DNA of 64,000 nucleotides, from the NCBI RefSeq assembly GCF_964212655.1, contig NZ_OZ156465.1, positions 2,232,001 to 2,296,000 on the forward strand, written 5' to 3'. The stretch comes from Candidatus Thiodiazotropha sp. LNASS1. GTDB taxonomy: Bacteria > Pseudomonadota > Gammaproteobacteria > Chromatiales > Chromatiaceae. The notes below the pieces were generated by a model. That model was not told the origin of the DNA and searched no databases. It saw only the letters and a list, made by a program, of their open reading frames with translations. Within the stretch, counting starts at the first letter, position 1, and every line of letters starts with the position of its first letter. The translations under genes were made by a program, and so were the position numbers. Shown here in pieces: positions 10,073 to 19,565 of the stretch.

Positions 10073-10928
10073 TGGTCATCGGCAAACAGACTGATCTTTT
10101 GGGCGTGAGCCTCTTCGCCGCTGCCTGCGTCCATGCCTTCGTCATTCTGGGCATCACCTTCAAACCAACCGAAAAAAGCAAACCGGAATTTCGCCAGCAA
10201 AGCCTGGAGGTGATGGTGCTGCGACGCCCAACGGAAGACAACAAGACGGATGAAAAACCCGATTTTCTTGCCCAAACCAGTCAACAGGGTGGAGGTGAGG
10301 AGAGCAAACTGGTCAAACCCCCGACATCAGAGGCTGCGGCACCGCTGGCTCTACCAATACCCGAATTGTCGACACCGACAGAACCGGTGACACCACAACC
10401 CCAAAAGCCTCTACTCAACACTGCGATCTCCAAGCTGAAGACACCAACTCCGCCACCCCGGGAAGCTCCTCCACCCACTCCTTCAACCAAACAGCTGTTG
10501 AGCAGTAAGGCGTTGGAAATAGCCAGAGTGACCGCCGAGTTGGAAAAGAAGACCCGGGCCTATGCAAAAATGCCCAAGCGAAAGTCGATAAATGCCAGTA
10601 CAAAGGAGTATAAATATGCCGCATACCTGGATGCCTGGCGGAGAAAGGTGGAACGAATAGGTAATCTCACTATCCTGACCAGGCAAAAAGGAGCAGACTC
10701 TACGGCAATCTGGTACTCCATGTCGCGGTAAAGGCTGATGGCAGCGTTGAACAGATCAAGGTACTCCATTCCTCCGGCCATAAGATCCTTGATGACGCAG
10801 CAGTCCGAATCGTGCGTTTGGCCGCCCCCTTTTCACCCTTTCCCAACGAGATCAGAAAAGAGACCGATATTCTTGATATCACCCGTACCTGGCAGTTTTT
10901 ACGCAGCGGCCGGCTCAACTCGCAATAG
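10069..10928 (+). pseudogene. TonB-family energy transducer, broken by a one-base frameshift
   Basis: TonB proteins span from the inner membrane to outer-membrane receptors and transmit proton-motive force. The first frame has an N-terminal TM (about residues 10–30) and a Pro-rich spacer (e.g. TPTPPPREAPPPTP), then enters the TonB C-terminal domain (YAAYLDAWRRKVERIGNL, ending at base 10668). It then falls out of frame and stops at a TAA after WYSMSR. The remaining domain continues in the next frame from base 10671 (YPDQAKRSRLYGNLVLHVAV ... to the TAG at 10926–10928). The family expects 'GNLNYP', so one base is missing from the Asn codon at 10669–10670. This is a real mutation or a sequencing error. 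The start overlaps gshB by four bases. Confidence 0.88.
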
Positions 10929-10967
10929 CTGTTGCAGCGGGGCGTCTGCAACTGGATACTATAGGCC

Positions 10968-11531
10968 ATGCGTCCTGAAACCAATTTAACCAACCATTTC
11001 CTCATCGCCATGCCGCGCCTCGAGGACCCGAATTTCTTCCATACCGTCACCTATATATGTGAACACACCACCGACGGTGCAATGGGTATAGTCATCAATC
11101 GTCCTATGGATCTGCATCTGGCGGATATATTCGAACAACTGGAGATACAGATCAGCACCACCGACATTGCTGAACAGCCGGTCTATATCGGCGGCCCTGT
11201 ACAGAGTGACCGGGGATTCGTGCTGCATGAATCCAGTACGGAATGGGCATCGACGCTGAAGGTCACCACAGATATCAGTGTCACAACCTCACTGGATATC
11301 CTTGAGGCCATCGCTGCCGGCAAGGGTCCTGAACACAATCTCGTTGCCCTTGGATACGCCGGCTGGGGTGCGGGCCAACTTGAGAGTGAATTGGCTCAGA
11401 ATGCCTGGCTGAGCGGGCCGGCTGAGAGCGACATCATCTTCAACCGGGCCAGCGATGAGCGTTGGCAGGCAGCCGCCGACCTGCTCGGCGTGGACCTGAA
11501 CCTGTTGAGCGGCGATACTGGCCACGCATAG
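10968..11531 (+). CDS. yqgE: YqgE/AlgH family protein
   Basis: Conserved DUF179 protein whose biochemical role is not settled. 187 residues. Family motifs are visible: NHFLIAMPRLEDPNFFHTV, GAMGIVINRP, VYIGGPVQSDRGFVLH and ALGYAGWGAGQLESELAQNA. It is placed between tonB and ruvX as in many Gammaproteobacteria, 13 bases before ruvX, suggesting one transcript. The ATG at 10968 gives the usual N-terminus. Confidence 0.95.
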   Translation: MRPETNLTNHFLIAMPRLEDPNFFHTVTYICEHTTDGAMGIVINRPMDLHLADIFEQLEIQISTTDIAEQPVYIGGPVQSDRGFVLHESSTEWASTLKVTTDISVTTSLDILEAIAAGKGPEHNLVALGYAGWGAGQLESELAQNAWLSGPAESDIIFNRASDERWQAAADLLGVDLNLLSGDTGHA

Positions 11532-11544
11532 AGAGCGATATCGG

Positions 11545-11943
11545 ATGGGCACCCTGCTAGGGTTCGATTACGGCAGCCGTAAAATAGGCGTAGCTGTCGG
11601 GCAAACGGTGACAGGTACGGCAACCGCGCTGGAAACATTGCATTTGGTTAATCATAAGCCTGATTGGCAACGCATCGCGAGCCTTATTGAAGAGTGGAGA
11701 CCTCAGGCCCTTGTAGTCGGTCTGCCACTCGATGTGGATGACAGCGAAACAGATGCCACACAACCGGCATTACGCTTCTCACGACAACTTGAGGGGCGAT
11801 TTCATATCAAGGTCTATCTGGCTGATGAGCGTTACAGCTCCTTCGAAGCCAGGGACAGACTGGGACATAAAGCCAAGCGATTGGAAAACTATGACGCCGT
11901 AGCAGCCAAACTCATTTTGGAAACCTGGTTAAATGAACAATAG
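11545..11943 (+). CDS. ruvX: RuvX/YqgF, RNase H-fold nuclease (pre-16S rRNA processing / Holliday-junction resolvase family)
   Basis: 132 residues, the normal size. RNase H-like motifs: GFDYGSRKIGVAVG at the N-terminus with the first catalytic Asp, GLPLDVDDSET in the middle, and the DERYSSFEAR segment followed by a C-terminal DAVAAKLILETWL that carries the last acidic residue. The family acts in 5'-end maturation of 16S rRNA in E. coli. Its last 11 bases overlap the annotated start of pyrR. Confidence 0.95.
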   Translation: MGTLLGFDYGSRKIGVAVGQTVTGTATALETLHLVNHKPDWQRIASLIEEWRPQALVVGLPLDVDDSETDATQPALRFSRQLEGRFHIKVYLADERYSSFEARDRLGHKAKRLENYDAVAAKLILETWLNEQ

Positions 11944-12487
11944 AAAAATGTATATGGATGCCAATGAGGTGAGACCTCTGGTAGACGTAATGGCGGACAA
12001 AGTCCGTTCTCTGTTGAACTCGAGGGAGATAACAGATCCGTTAATGATCGGTATCCGTACCGGCGGTGTCTGGTTGGCTGAAATACTGCACAACCAGCTC
12101 GTATTGGATGATCCTCTCGGCACGCTGGATATCTCTTTTTATCGGGATGACTTCACGCGCATCGGAATGAATCCCGAAGTTCACCCTTCCGATCTCCCTA
12201 TACCGGTGGATGATCGTCATATCATCCTGGTAGATGATGTCCTGCATACGGGAAGGACAATCCGGGCGGCACTGAATGAGATCTTCGACTATGGACGTCC
12301 TGCATCGATCATATTGGCCACACTGGTCGACCGCAGCGGGCGGGAATTGCCGATACAGCCTGACGTGGTCGGATTGCACCCGGAACTGGAGCAGAACCAG
12401 CATATCACCTTGATTGGGCCCGAGCCGCTCGGATTGGTGATCGGCACCAAGACAAATCGGAGTTCACGCAGTGATGAACAAGGTTAG
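11933..12487 (+). CDS. pyrR: PyrR, bifunctional pyrimidine regulator / uracil phosphoribosyltransferase
   Basis: PRTase-fold protein that senses UMP/PRPP and, in some bacteria, controls pyr genes; it may also make UMP from uracil. 184 residues from the first ATG; ATG codons 6 and 8 further in are alternatives that would shorten or remove the overlap with ruvX, and I see no strong ribosome-binding site to decide. The PRPP loop IILVDDVLHTGRTI and the RTGGVWLAE segment are clear. Next to pyrB by 6 bases. I see no obvious PyrR-type attenuator upstream. Confidence 0.93.
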   Translation: MNNRKMYMDANEVRPLVDVMADKVRSLLNSREITDPLMIGIRTGGVWLAEILHNQLVLDDPLGTLDISFYRDDFTRIGMNPEVHPSDLPIPVDDRHIILVDDVLHTGRTIRAALNEIFDYGRPASIILATLVDRSGRELPIQPDVVGLHPELEQNQHITLIGPEPLGLVIGTKTNRSSRSDEQG

Positions 12488-12493
12488 ACGGCT

Positions 12494-13483
12494 ATGAGTT
12501 TCAGCAATAAAACCCTGCAACTGGACGATGAACAGAGACTGCTCCACTTCCTTACCATCGATGGACTGGATAGGGCGACACTGACTGAAATCCTCGACAC
12601 GGCAGAGGGATTCACCGGGGTCTCCGAAAGAACCATTAAGAAAGTCCCCCTATGCCGGGGTAAAGTAGTCGCCAATCTCTTTTTTGAAACCAGCACCCGG
12701 ACACGAACCACCTTCGAATTGGCAGCGAAACGTCTCTCGGCGGATGTCCTCAACCTCAACATCAGCGCTTCCGCCACTTCCAAGGGTGAAACTCTATTGG
12801 ACACGCTACGCAATCTGGAAGCGATGCATGTGGATATGTTCATCGTCCGTCACGCCAGCAGCGGGACCGCCCATTTCATTGCACAACACGCCGATCGGGG
12901 AGTCGGCGTCATCAATGCCGGTGACGGTCGTCACGCCCATCCCACCCAGGCGATGCTGGATATGTTCACCATCCGCCGGCATAAAGGTGAATTTGCCGGA
13001 CTGCGGGTAGCCATTGTCGGCGATGTACTCCACTCCCGGGTAGCCCGTTCGCAAATACTCGCCCTGAATACGCTCGGGGTCTCGGAGGTTCGAGCTGTGG
13101 CTCCTCGCACATTGCTGCCATCGGATGCGCGCAGTCTAGGTGTTCATGTCTATCACAATATGGAAGAGGGTATCTGGGATGTGGACGTCATCATCATGCT
13201 GCGTCTGCAAAAAGAGCGTATGCAGGGTGCACTGCTCCCCTCTGAGCATGAGTATTTCAGTCTTTACGGACTCACTGAAAAACGCTTGGCACTGGCCGAC
13301 TCGGAAGCGATCGTAATGCATCCAGGGCCCATCAACCGCGGTGTCGAAATGGACTCCCAGGTAGCCGACGGTTCAAAATCCGTAATCCTGCAGCAGGTCA
13401 GTTATGGCATTGCCATACGCATGGCGGTGATCTCGAAGGTTATAGGCACCCAGAACCTGCGCATGCAGGAGGTGGCGGGATGA
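12494..13483 (+). CDS. pyrB: Aspartate carbamoyltransferase catalytic subunit
   Basis: Condenses carbamoyl phosphate and aspartate to carbamoyl aspartate, the second step of UMP synthesis. 329 residues, a little longer at the N-terminus than E. coli PyrB, as in the Pseudomonas class. The carbamoyl-phosphate loop [13 protein letters not shown] and [11 protein letters not shown] are intact, as is [11 protein letters not shown] near the C-terminus. No pyrI follows. Instead the gene overlaps by four bases a dihydroorotase-like gene lacking metal ligands, the arrangement known for Pseudomonas-type dodecameric PyrB–PyrC' complexes. Confidence 0.97.
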   Translation: MSFSNKTLQLDDEQRLLHFLTIDGLDRATLTEILDTAEGFTGVSERTIKKVPLCRGKVVANLFFETSTRTRTTFELAAKRLSADVLNLNISASATSKGETLLDTLRNLEAMHVDMFIVRHASSGTAHFIAQHADRGVGVINAGDGRHAHPTQAMLDMFTIRRHKGEFAGLRVAIVGDVLHSRVARSQILALNTLGVSEVRAVAPRTLLPSDARSLGVHVYHNMEEGIWDVDVIIMLRLQKERMQGALLPSEHEYFSLYGLTEKRLALADSEAIVMHPGPINRGVEMDSQVADGSKSVILQQVSYGIAIRMAVISKVIGTQNLRMQEVAG

Positions 13484-14790
13484 GAAAGAAGAAAGACATC
13501 TCAATCCTCGGTGGCAGGGTCATAGATCCGGCAAACGGCATTGACGAGATCACTGATCTGCACATCGCCGGCGGTAGAATCCTCTGTCTCGGCTCCCCCC
13601 CAAGGGAGTTTCAGGCAAGTCTCACCATCGACGCCACTGAACAGGTGGTCTGTCCCGGCCTGATCGATCTCAACACCAACCTGCGGGAACCCGGGGCGGA
13701 ACACAAGGCCACTATAGCCAGTGAAACCCAGGCTGCGGCCAGCGGTGGGATCACCACAATCTGCTGCACCCCTGACACCTATCCGGTAATCGACACCCCT
13801 GCGGTGGTCGGACAGATCCGACACAAGGCACGTAAAGCGGGCTATTGCCGTCTTTTGCCCCAGGGTGCTCTGACCCAGGCCCTGAAAGGCGATCGACTGA
13901 GCGAGATGGCGGCACTCAAGGCGGCTGGCTGCATAGCTGTCACCAATGCCTATACCCCATTAGCCAACACCCTGGTTCAACGTCGAGCCATGGAGTATGC
14001 ATCCACATTCAATCTGCTGATCATTTTACGTCCGGAAGATCACTACCTCAGTAACAACGGTTGTGCTCATGAGGGCAAGGTCGCCGACCGGCTGGGTCTG
14101 CCGGGCATTCCCGAAGCGGCTGAGACAGTCGCGGTTGCCCGCGATCTTGCATTGGCGGAGACCACTGGAGCTGTAATCCACTTTCACGCCCTTTCCAGTG
14201 CAAGTGCTGCGCGGACCATGGCATGGGCCAAGCGTGAAGGGCGACGGGTCAGTGCCGATGTAGCCATCCACCAGCTGCATCTGAGCGAAACGGATATCGA
14301 GGGCTTCGACAGCAGCCACCATGTCAGACCTCCCCTGCGAAATGACAGTGACCGTAACGGCCTACGCGATGCTGTCGCAAAGAACGTCATTCAGGCGATC
14401 TGTTCCGACCATCAGCCCCATGAGGCAGACGCCAAGGCATCACCCTTCCCCGACACGGAACCGGGTATTTCGGGACTCGAGACCCTGTTACCCCTGACCC
14501 TGAAACTGGTCGATCAGGGGGTTCTGGAGCTGAGCGACGCCATTGCCCGCCTGACCTGTGGCCCGGCGGACATACTCGGCCTGAGGATGGGGCGATTGAC
14601 GCCAAATCACCCGGCGGATATCTGTATTTTCGATCCCCGTCAACGCTGGATTGTAGACAAGGAGAAGCTCCTCAGCGCGGGTAAAAACACACCGTTCACG
14701 GGTTGGGAAATGCCGGCACGGGTCACCCACACACTATTGAAAGGCCGATTGGTCTATTCTCAAAATACCCATGAAGAAAATGCAACGTGA
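13480..14790 (+). CDS. pyrC': PyrC', dihydroorotase-like subunit that lacks the first metal-binding histidines
   Basis: 436 residues of the type I dihydroorotase fold. The invariant His-x-His that begins the active site (usually DxHxHLREPG) reads [10 protein letters not shown], so both ligands are Asn (Asn65 and Asn67). Later landmarks are partly retained (HFHALSS around residue 237, CSDHQPHE near 308). In Pseudomonas the equivalent PyrC' is inactive and needed for assembly of aspartate carbamoyltransferase. I infer the same here, which means a true dihydroorotase must be encoded elsewhere. Overlaps pyrB by four bases and the next gene by 20. Confidence 0.9.
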   Translation: MRKKKDISILGGRVIDPANGIDEITDLHIAGGRILCLGSPPREFQASLTIDATEQVVCPGLIDLNTNLREPGAEHKATIASETQAAASGGITTICCTPDTYPVIDTPAVVGQIRHKARKAGYCRLLPQGALTQALKGDRLSEMAALKAAGCIAVTNAYTPLANTLVQRRAMEYASTFNLLIILRPEDHYLSNNGCAHEGKVADRLGLPGIPEAAETVAVARDLALAETTGAVIHFHALSSASAARTMAWAKREGRRVSADVAIHQLHLSETDIEGFDSSHHVRPPLRNDSDRNGLRDAVAKNVIQAICSDHQPHEADAKASPFPDTEPGISGLETLLPLTLKLVDQGVLELSDAIARLTCGPADILGLRMGRLTPNHPADICIFDPRQRWIVDKEKLLSAGKNTPFTGWEMPARVTHTLLKGRLVYSQNTHEENAT

Positions 14791-15643
14791 CACCGTCTTT
14801 CTTGAAGATGCTGAAATCCTTTCACATCAGGCTTTTGCCGGCGATCAGTTCATCATGCGCCTGCTCGCTCCCCACTGCGCCGCAAAGGCAATGCCCGGCA
14901 GTTTTGTGCATCTCACATGTGATCCGCAGCTTCCAATGCGCCGGCCGATCTCTATCATGCGTTGCTCCGCCAAACATGGCTGGATTGAGCTGCTGTATAA
15001 ACGTGTAGGCAAGGGAACCGGACTGCTGGCACAACGCACGACCGGGGAGAAGATCAGCCTCTTGGGCCCTGTCGGTAATCCCTTCACCCCTAGCCCGGGC
15101 CGTAATAAACCCCTTTTGATAGGCGGTGGTGTCGGCATGCCTCCAATGGTATTTCTGGCGGATTCCTTGCGTAAAGACCCGCAGAAACAACCCTTTGTGA
15201 TTCTCGGCTCTGAGGTGCCGTTTCCTTTTCAATCCATCCCCTCTCAAATCATCATTCCAGGGCTGGCCGACGGTGTGATCGCCAGCATGCCGCTGCTGGA
15301 CGATTGGGGGATAGGCTGCAGGCTTGCCAGTCTGCAGGGCTTTCCTGGAGTATTTCAAGGCTATGTCACTGAGTTGGCCGAACAATGGATCAGCTCCCTC
15401 AACATGCAGGCATTGTCTGAGGTTGAGATCTTTGCTTGTGGCCCCCACCCGATGCTGGAAGCGGTTGCGCAATTGGCTGCCAAGCATAATATACCTTGCC
15501 AGGTCTCTCTGGAGGAGTTCATGGCCTGTGGCGTTGGCGGTTGCGCTGGCTGTGTGGTGGAGGTGCAAACACCTCAGGGGCCGGCGATGAAACGGGTCTG
15601 TGTCGATGGGCCGGTATTCGATGCCCAGACAGTGTTTGCCTGA
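14771..15643 (+). CDS. PyrK-like dihydroorotate dehydrogenase electron-transfer subunit (FAD/[2Fe-2S])
   Basis: 290 residues of the ferredoxin-reductase type. An FAD-binding barrel with MRRPISIM at about residue 56 is followed by an NAD-binding half (LLIGGGVGMPPM near 116). A C-terminal [2Fe-2S] cluster site CGVGGCAGC lies near residue 254 with a fourth Cys in MKRVCVDGPVF. This is the pattern of PyrK, which passes electrons from dihydroorotate dehydrogenase to NAD. The 20-base overlap with pyrC' supports a role in pyrimidine synthesis. No pyrD is nearby, so the partner is uncertain; a sulfhydrogenase-gamma-like reductase is the alternative. Confidence 0.82.
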   Translation: MKKMQRDTVFLEDAEILSHQAFAGDQFIMRLLAPHCAAKAMPGSFVHLTCDPQLPMRRPISIMRCSAKHGWIELLYKRVGKGTGLLAQRTTGEKISLLGPVGNPFTPSPGRNKPLLIGGGVGMPPMVFLADSLRKDPQKQPFVILGSEVPFPFQSIPSQIIIPGLADGVIASMPLLDDWGIGCRLASLQGFPGVFQGYVTELAEQWISSLNMQALSEVEIFACGPHPMLEAVAQLAAKHNIPCQVSLEEFMACGVGGCAGCVVEVQTPQGPAMKRVCVDGPVFDAQTVFA

Positions 15644-15681
15644 CACCAATGCGCGGCACCCCGCAGGCAGTAATAAAGTCC

Positions 15682-16233
15682 CTAAAAGCGATGAACAAAC
15701 CCTAGACTAGCCGACTCCAGCTTGTAGTCGACATTATGGATATCGCCGACAGCATGACGCAGCCACTCAAGCGTCAGCGCATTCTGTTCGTCCGCATAGA
15801 GTTCGAGACCAATACCATAGCCAATCGTAGTCTCATCCACACTGCTGAATCCGGGTACATTACCGGAAAAATGGGTCACTCCAGCTAAGGCAAAGAGTCG
15901 GGTCCGGCTGTCGAGGAGAGGGAGATTGCCCCTGGCATAGATGCTCAACAGATACTCGATCTGATAGCTGCGGTCATTGACCACATCCTCGCCAAACAGA
16001 CCGAACTGACCTTCAACTGCCAGAAACTCATTGAACTCCATGCCCCCTCGCACCAGCAAGCCGGCACTGCGAAAATCGGTATTGGAATCATCCTCCTTGT
16101 ATTGCGGGGAAGAGACCATAACCCCGATATAGCGATTCCCCTCTATACCTGCACCCTTGACAGACTCTTCGGAAATGGCAGCAGAAGATAACAGCAGGCA
16201 ACCGCCAATGACAATAACAGTCAGGTACTTCAT
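15682..16233 (-). CDS. Outer-membrane beta-barrel protein
   Basis: 183 residues from the second ATG, which places a signal peptide (MKYLTVIVIGGCLLLSSAA) at the N-terminus; a start 7 codons upstream is possible. The mature part consists of alternating amphipathic strands of the 8-stranded OmpA/OmpW/OmpX type (GYGIGLELYADEQNALTLEW, ending in a terminal Phe after SLGFVHRF). A C-terminal aromatic residue is the usual barrel-assembly signal. Function is not known. It converges on the PyrK-like gene, 38 bases apart. Confidence 0.75.
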   Translation of the reverse strand: MKYLTVIVIGGCLLLSSAAISEESVKGAGIEGNRYIGVMVSSPQYKEDDSNTDFRSAGLLVRGGMEFNEFLAVEGQFGLFGEDVVNDRSYQIEYLLSIYARGNLPLLDSRTRLFALAGVTHFSGNVPGFSSVDETTIGYGIGLELYADEQNALTLEWLRHAVGDIHNVDYKLESASLGFVHRF

Positions 16234-16389
16234 TATCCCCCTCCATGATTTCAATCTACTCTCAGTTGATACCTAGTGAAGTCTAAACATGACCAAAGAA
16301 AAACACCATCCGCACTACAGACTTACCTGCTATATATCCAGCCATACGCTGGTACCGGATATTACAACCTCCAATCCGCGACGGCGTCA

Positions 16390-16941
16390 TCAGCGCCAGC
16401 CTTTGTCACGAGCCTTGTTTGTCCATACCCAGACATAGGCAATACCACTGACCAGGGTGGTGAATCCGGTAACCCAGGTGAGCCAGGTCAGCAGCTGGGA
16501 AGGCAGGGTAAAAGGGCCGGCATTTGTCACTACCAGCAGCACCAGCACTATCTGTAACAATGTGTTCAACTTACTGATCAGACTTGGATTAGCGTCCAGT
16601 TCTTCAACACTGAAATTATAATAGAGCGCTCCACCCATAATGGTGAGATCGCGGAAGATCACAAGCATCACCAGCCAGACAGGAATCAGCCCCAAACCTC
16701 CGAGCACCAGAAATGAACTCATCAGCAAGGCTTTGTCGGCTAAAGGATCGAGTAAACCTCCCAGGTGGCTTTGCCAACCAAACCGTTTTGCGAGGAAACC
16801 ATCGATGCCGTCGGAAATACCGGCTACTGCGAACAGTATCAGGGCATAGGAGAACTCATGCTCAAACAACAACCAGACAATCGGGATAGTCAATAAGATG
16901 CGCAGTACACTGATCAGGTTGGGGATATCCTTACTCTGCAT
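16390..16941 (-). CDS. CDP-alcohol phosphatidyltransferase (PgsA-like)
   Basis: Integral membrane enzyme exchanging CMP of a CDP-lipid for an alcohol. 183 residues with about five hydrophobic segments. The family signature is present as SDGIDGFLAKRFGWQSHLGG followed by LLDPLADK, containing all the catalytic Asp residues. This is closest to phosphatidylglycerophosphate synthase by pattern, but the exact alcohol cannot be read from sequence. It stands alone on the minus strand with a palindromic repeat just upstream. Confidence 0.85.
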   Translation of the reverse strand: MQSKDIPNLISVLRILLTIPIVWLLFEHEFSYALILFAVAGISDGIDGFLAKRFGWQSHLGGLLDPLADKALLMSSFLVLGGLGLIPVWLVMLVIFRDLTIMGGALYYNFSVEELDANPSLISKLNTLLQIVLVLLVVTNAGPFTLPSQLLTWLTWVTGFTTLVSGIAYVWVWTNKARDKGWR

Positions 16942-16964
16942 CGAAATGGCGGCTCCGTATCATG

Positions 16965-16998
16965 CTAGGGCCAGTGAACACTCATCCAATCGGTCCTG
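16965..16998. repeat. Dispersed CTAGGGCC element, copy 1
   Basis: Begins CTAGGGCC, contains AACACTCATCCAATCGG and ends in an imperfect inverse of its start (TCCTGG). It shares its core with a 35-bp copy at 20992–21026. Intergenic, between the phosphatidyltransferase and DUF2066 genes. Confidence 0.7.
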
Positions 16999-17124
16999 GC
17001 AGAATTACTGTCTGTCCAGCAAGGCTGCATGAGCGATGTATAACCACTCTGAATTTACGAATGACAACCCCGCTGGGCGTAAATCGTGTGTAGTGTCCCA
17101 TATTGTCAGATGATTTCAGAGGCC

Positions 17125-18243
17125 CTAACGCAAGCGATATACCAGACTTTCGCCAACAACCACCTCTGGGTTCTTATTTTCAACTGCTGCCGAATAATCG
17201 AGGGACTCCACCGGCTCGAGCACGGAACCAAGTTGAATACCACGCTCCAATGCCTCCCTACTGCCATGAATACGGACCTTGAAATTAACCTTTTCGGTAT
17301 CAGCCGATAGCAGATCAAGTTGTTCGATCATCGCCAACGACTGCAGATATTCTTTAACCAATACAAAGTCTGCCAACCTTGTTAGTCCATGTACGCGAAT
17401 CCTGATATCGGTTTCCCCCTGAGTAACCTGTTGTGGAGCAAAACGCAACGCAAGGGCATCAACGGCTTGATTCAAGCCCTCACTGGCAAGGGCCACTTTA
17501 CCTTCGGCACTGGTCTGCCAGCGATTGACCTTATCGGGCAGATAGAGCAACCACTCACCTCGCCAACTGCGTGAGCCCTGCCGGGTCATACGGCCGACAA
17601 GAATCACATCAGGTTGATATCGCTCAGAGGCCCGGCGGATATTCTCTTCAAAACCGCCCCACAGATCGCTTACCCGTATTGCGTTTCGGTCCTCCATATC
17701 CATGAGTGGCCAGAGAAATGACAGTCCCCGTGACTCCCCCACTCTGTTTAAATAGTGTCTCAAGCGCCGTTCCCGCTCGAGTGACAGCAGGTCACGTCGC
17801 GCACCCTGTTCCTGGCCCAACCAGACCAGGATGGATGGTCGCGTACCACCCCACACCGGCACACCGCTCTGACGTAGCAGACGATTGACCGCCCGCTCAT
17901 CGAAACGCACCCACAACAGGCGATCCGGTGAATCCGGTGCAGCCTCGGGATTGGAGGTTTCAAGTGTCTTATAGCGATATTGCTGGATATATGCGGACGC
18001 TTTTTTAAGGATGCCGGGGATCTCGGGATGGTTCAAGAGGCCACGATCACCACTCACCTTCACGATTACGCTGGCGAAGGCCGAGCGAATTCCATCCGCC
18101 CTCGCTTGTGCGCTCTGGCCGTGAACCGGAACCTCCGCTTGATAGAGCTCCCCCACCCGTTCGGCAGATACCCATGGCGCTGACAACAGAGCAGCCGAAA
18201 ACATCAACCACTGGAAAGCCATCTTCAGTCGAGTTTGAATCAT
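17125..18243 (-). CDS. DUF2066 family exported protein
   Basis: 372 residues from the ATG; a GTG six codons upstream is the other option. An N-terminal signal peptide (FQWLMFSAALLSAPWVSAE) predicts export. The rest is the conserved DUF2066 layout (AVPVHGQS-like start, ALRFAPQQ in the middle, repeats of beta strands later) with no enzymatic motif I recognise. In many Gammaproteobacteria this gene is found beside purM, as here, divergent from it. Function unknown. Confidence 0.8.
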   Translation of the reverse strand: MIQTRLKMAFQWLMFSAALLSAPWVSAERVGELYQAEVPVHGQSAQARADGIRSAFASVIVKVSGDRGLLNHPEIPGILKKASAYIQQYRYKTLETSNPEAAPDSPDRLLWVRFDERAVNRLLRQSGVPVWGGTRPSILVWLGQEQGARRDLLSLERERRLRHYLNRVGESRGLSFLWPLMDMEDRNAIRVSDLWGGFEENIRRASERYQPDVILVGRMTRQGSRSWRGEWLLYLPDKVNRWQTSAEGKVALASEGLNQAVDALALRFAPQQVTQGETDIRIRVHGLTRLADFVLVKEYLQSLAMIEQLDLLSADTEKVNFKVRIHGSREALERGIQLGSVLEPVESLDYSAAVENKNPEVVVGESLVYRLR

Positions 18244-18466
18244 TGAATCGTCACACTTCACAAGGGTTCTCTGATAATCACTATTCGGCTACCTGGTTTC
18301 CAGTAGGGAAAACATGAGCCACCCCATGGGTCTGCACTGAGAAACAGACTTATCGGATCATCGCATAGCGGGAAATATTAACGCGCCTGCGGAAAAGATG
18401 AAAATCAGAACATGTACAACACTCACTGAGTCCCACTTCTTCTGTTAGAATCCCGGTCTGAATCAC

Positions 18467-18480
18467 CTAGGGCCTGAAGC
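18467..18480. repeat. Half copy of the CTAGGGCC repeat upstream of purM
   Basis: CTAGGGCCTGAAGC matches the left end of the elements at 16965 and 20992 but has no matching right end. It lies 15 bases before the purM start and could be within its leader. Confidence 0.4.
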
Positions 18481-18494
18481 CGGAGTATCATCCC

Positions 18495-19565
18495 GTGGAG
18501 TATGAATCCAAACCCAGCAACCCCTCATCGCTCAGCTACCGGGACGCCGGTGTTGATATCGATGCGGGCAATGAACTGGTCGAACGTATCAAACCGATTG
18601 TTAAACAGACCTTCCGTTCAGGTGTACTCGCAGGACTCGGTGGGTTTGGCGCACTCTTCGAGCTGCCGCTGGATCGATACCGGGAACCGGTGCTCGTTTC
18701 AGGCACGGACGGGGTAGGCACTAAACTGAAACTGGCATTGGAGCTCAATCGCCATGATTCGATCGGCATCGACCTGGTGGCTATGTGTGTCAACGATATC
18801 GTAGTCGCAGGCGCCGAACCCCTGTTCTTTCTGGATTATTACGCCACTGGAAAACTGGATGTGGAGATCGCCACCGATGTGGTGCAGGGAATCGCGGCCG
18901 GCTGTCAACAGGCCGGGGCAGCCCTGACAGGCGGTGAAACCGCCGAGATGCCGGGCATGTACGCGGAAGGCGATTACGATCTGGCCGGTTTCTGTGTCGG
19001 TATTGCCGAAAAGAGCCGCCTGATACTCCCGGAGCGGGTACAGGAGGGTGACACACTGATTGGCATAGCCTCGTCTGGACCCCACTCGAATGGCTACTCC
19101 CTGATACGCAAGATACTCCAGGTCAGTGGCGCAAACCTGGATCAGCCCTTCCAGGATAACACCCTGGGTGATGCACTGCTGGCGCCCACCCGAATCTATG
19201 TCAAACCCCTGTTGGCCCTCATGCAAGAGGTGGAGATTCATGCCTTGGCCCACATTACCGGTGGCGGACTGCCCGAAAACCTTCCTCGAGTCCTTCCCGA
19301 TGGTTGCAAAGCGGTGATCGACAGCGGCAGCTGGCAACTTCCGCCTATCTTCGAATGGCTGCGAACTCAGGGCAAGCTGGCCAACGGCGAGATGTTGCGC
19401 ACCTTCAACAGTGGCATCGGCATGATTGTCTGTGTTGCACAAAAAGAGACCGAAACCACCCTGAAGCTGCTCAACGATATGGGTGAAACCGCCTGGGTTG
19501 TCGGGGCAATAGAATCCGCAGACAACACCGATATCAGGGTTGAGATAAGCGGACCGCTTGCGTGA
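18495..19565 (+). CDS. purM: Phosphoribosylformylglycinamidine cyclo-ligase
   Basis: Makes 5-aminoimidazole ribotide in purine synthesis, using ATP. 356 residues. It begins at a GTG, since this alone gives the family N-terminus with [20 protein letters not shown] and a purine-start length; the nearby ATG is out of frame. Motifs: [38 protein letters not shown] and the [16 protein letters not shown] segment. It overlaps purN by four bases, the usual purMN operon. Confidence 0.96.
   Translation: MEYESKPSNPSSLSYRDAGVDIDAGNELVERIKPIVKQTFRSGVLAGLGGFGALFELPLDRYREPVLVSGTDGVGTKLKLALELNRHDSIGIDLVAMCVNDIVVAGAEPLFFLDYYATGKLDVEIATDVVQGIAAGCQQAGAALTGGETAEMPGMYAEGDYDLAGFCVGIAEKSRLILPERVQEGDTLIGIASSGPHSNGYSLIRKILQVSGANLDQPFQDNTLGDALLAPTRIYVKPLLALMQEVEIHALAHITGGGLPENLPRVLPDGCKAVIDSGSWQLPPIFEWLRTQGKLANGEMLRTFNSGIGMIVCVAQKETETTLKLLNDMGETAWVVGAIESADNTDIRVEISGPLA

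Noticed and set aside
11700-12493. PyrR-type attenuator before pyrR or pyrB
   Set aside because: The genes are packed with overlaps of a few bases, leaving no leader with terminator and antiterminator.
14822-15649. 275-codon frame opposite the PyrK-like gene
   Set aside because: Antisense shadow; the plus strand carries the [2Fe-2S] and FAD motifs.
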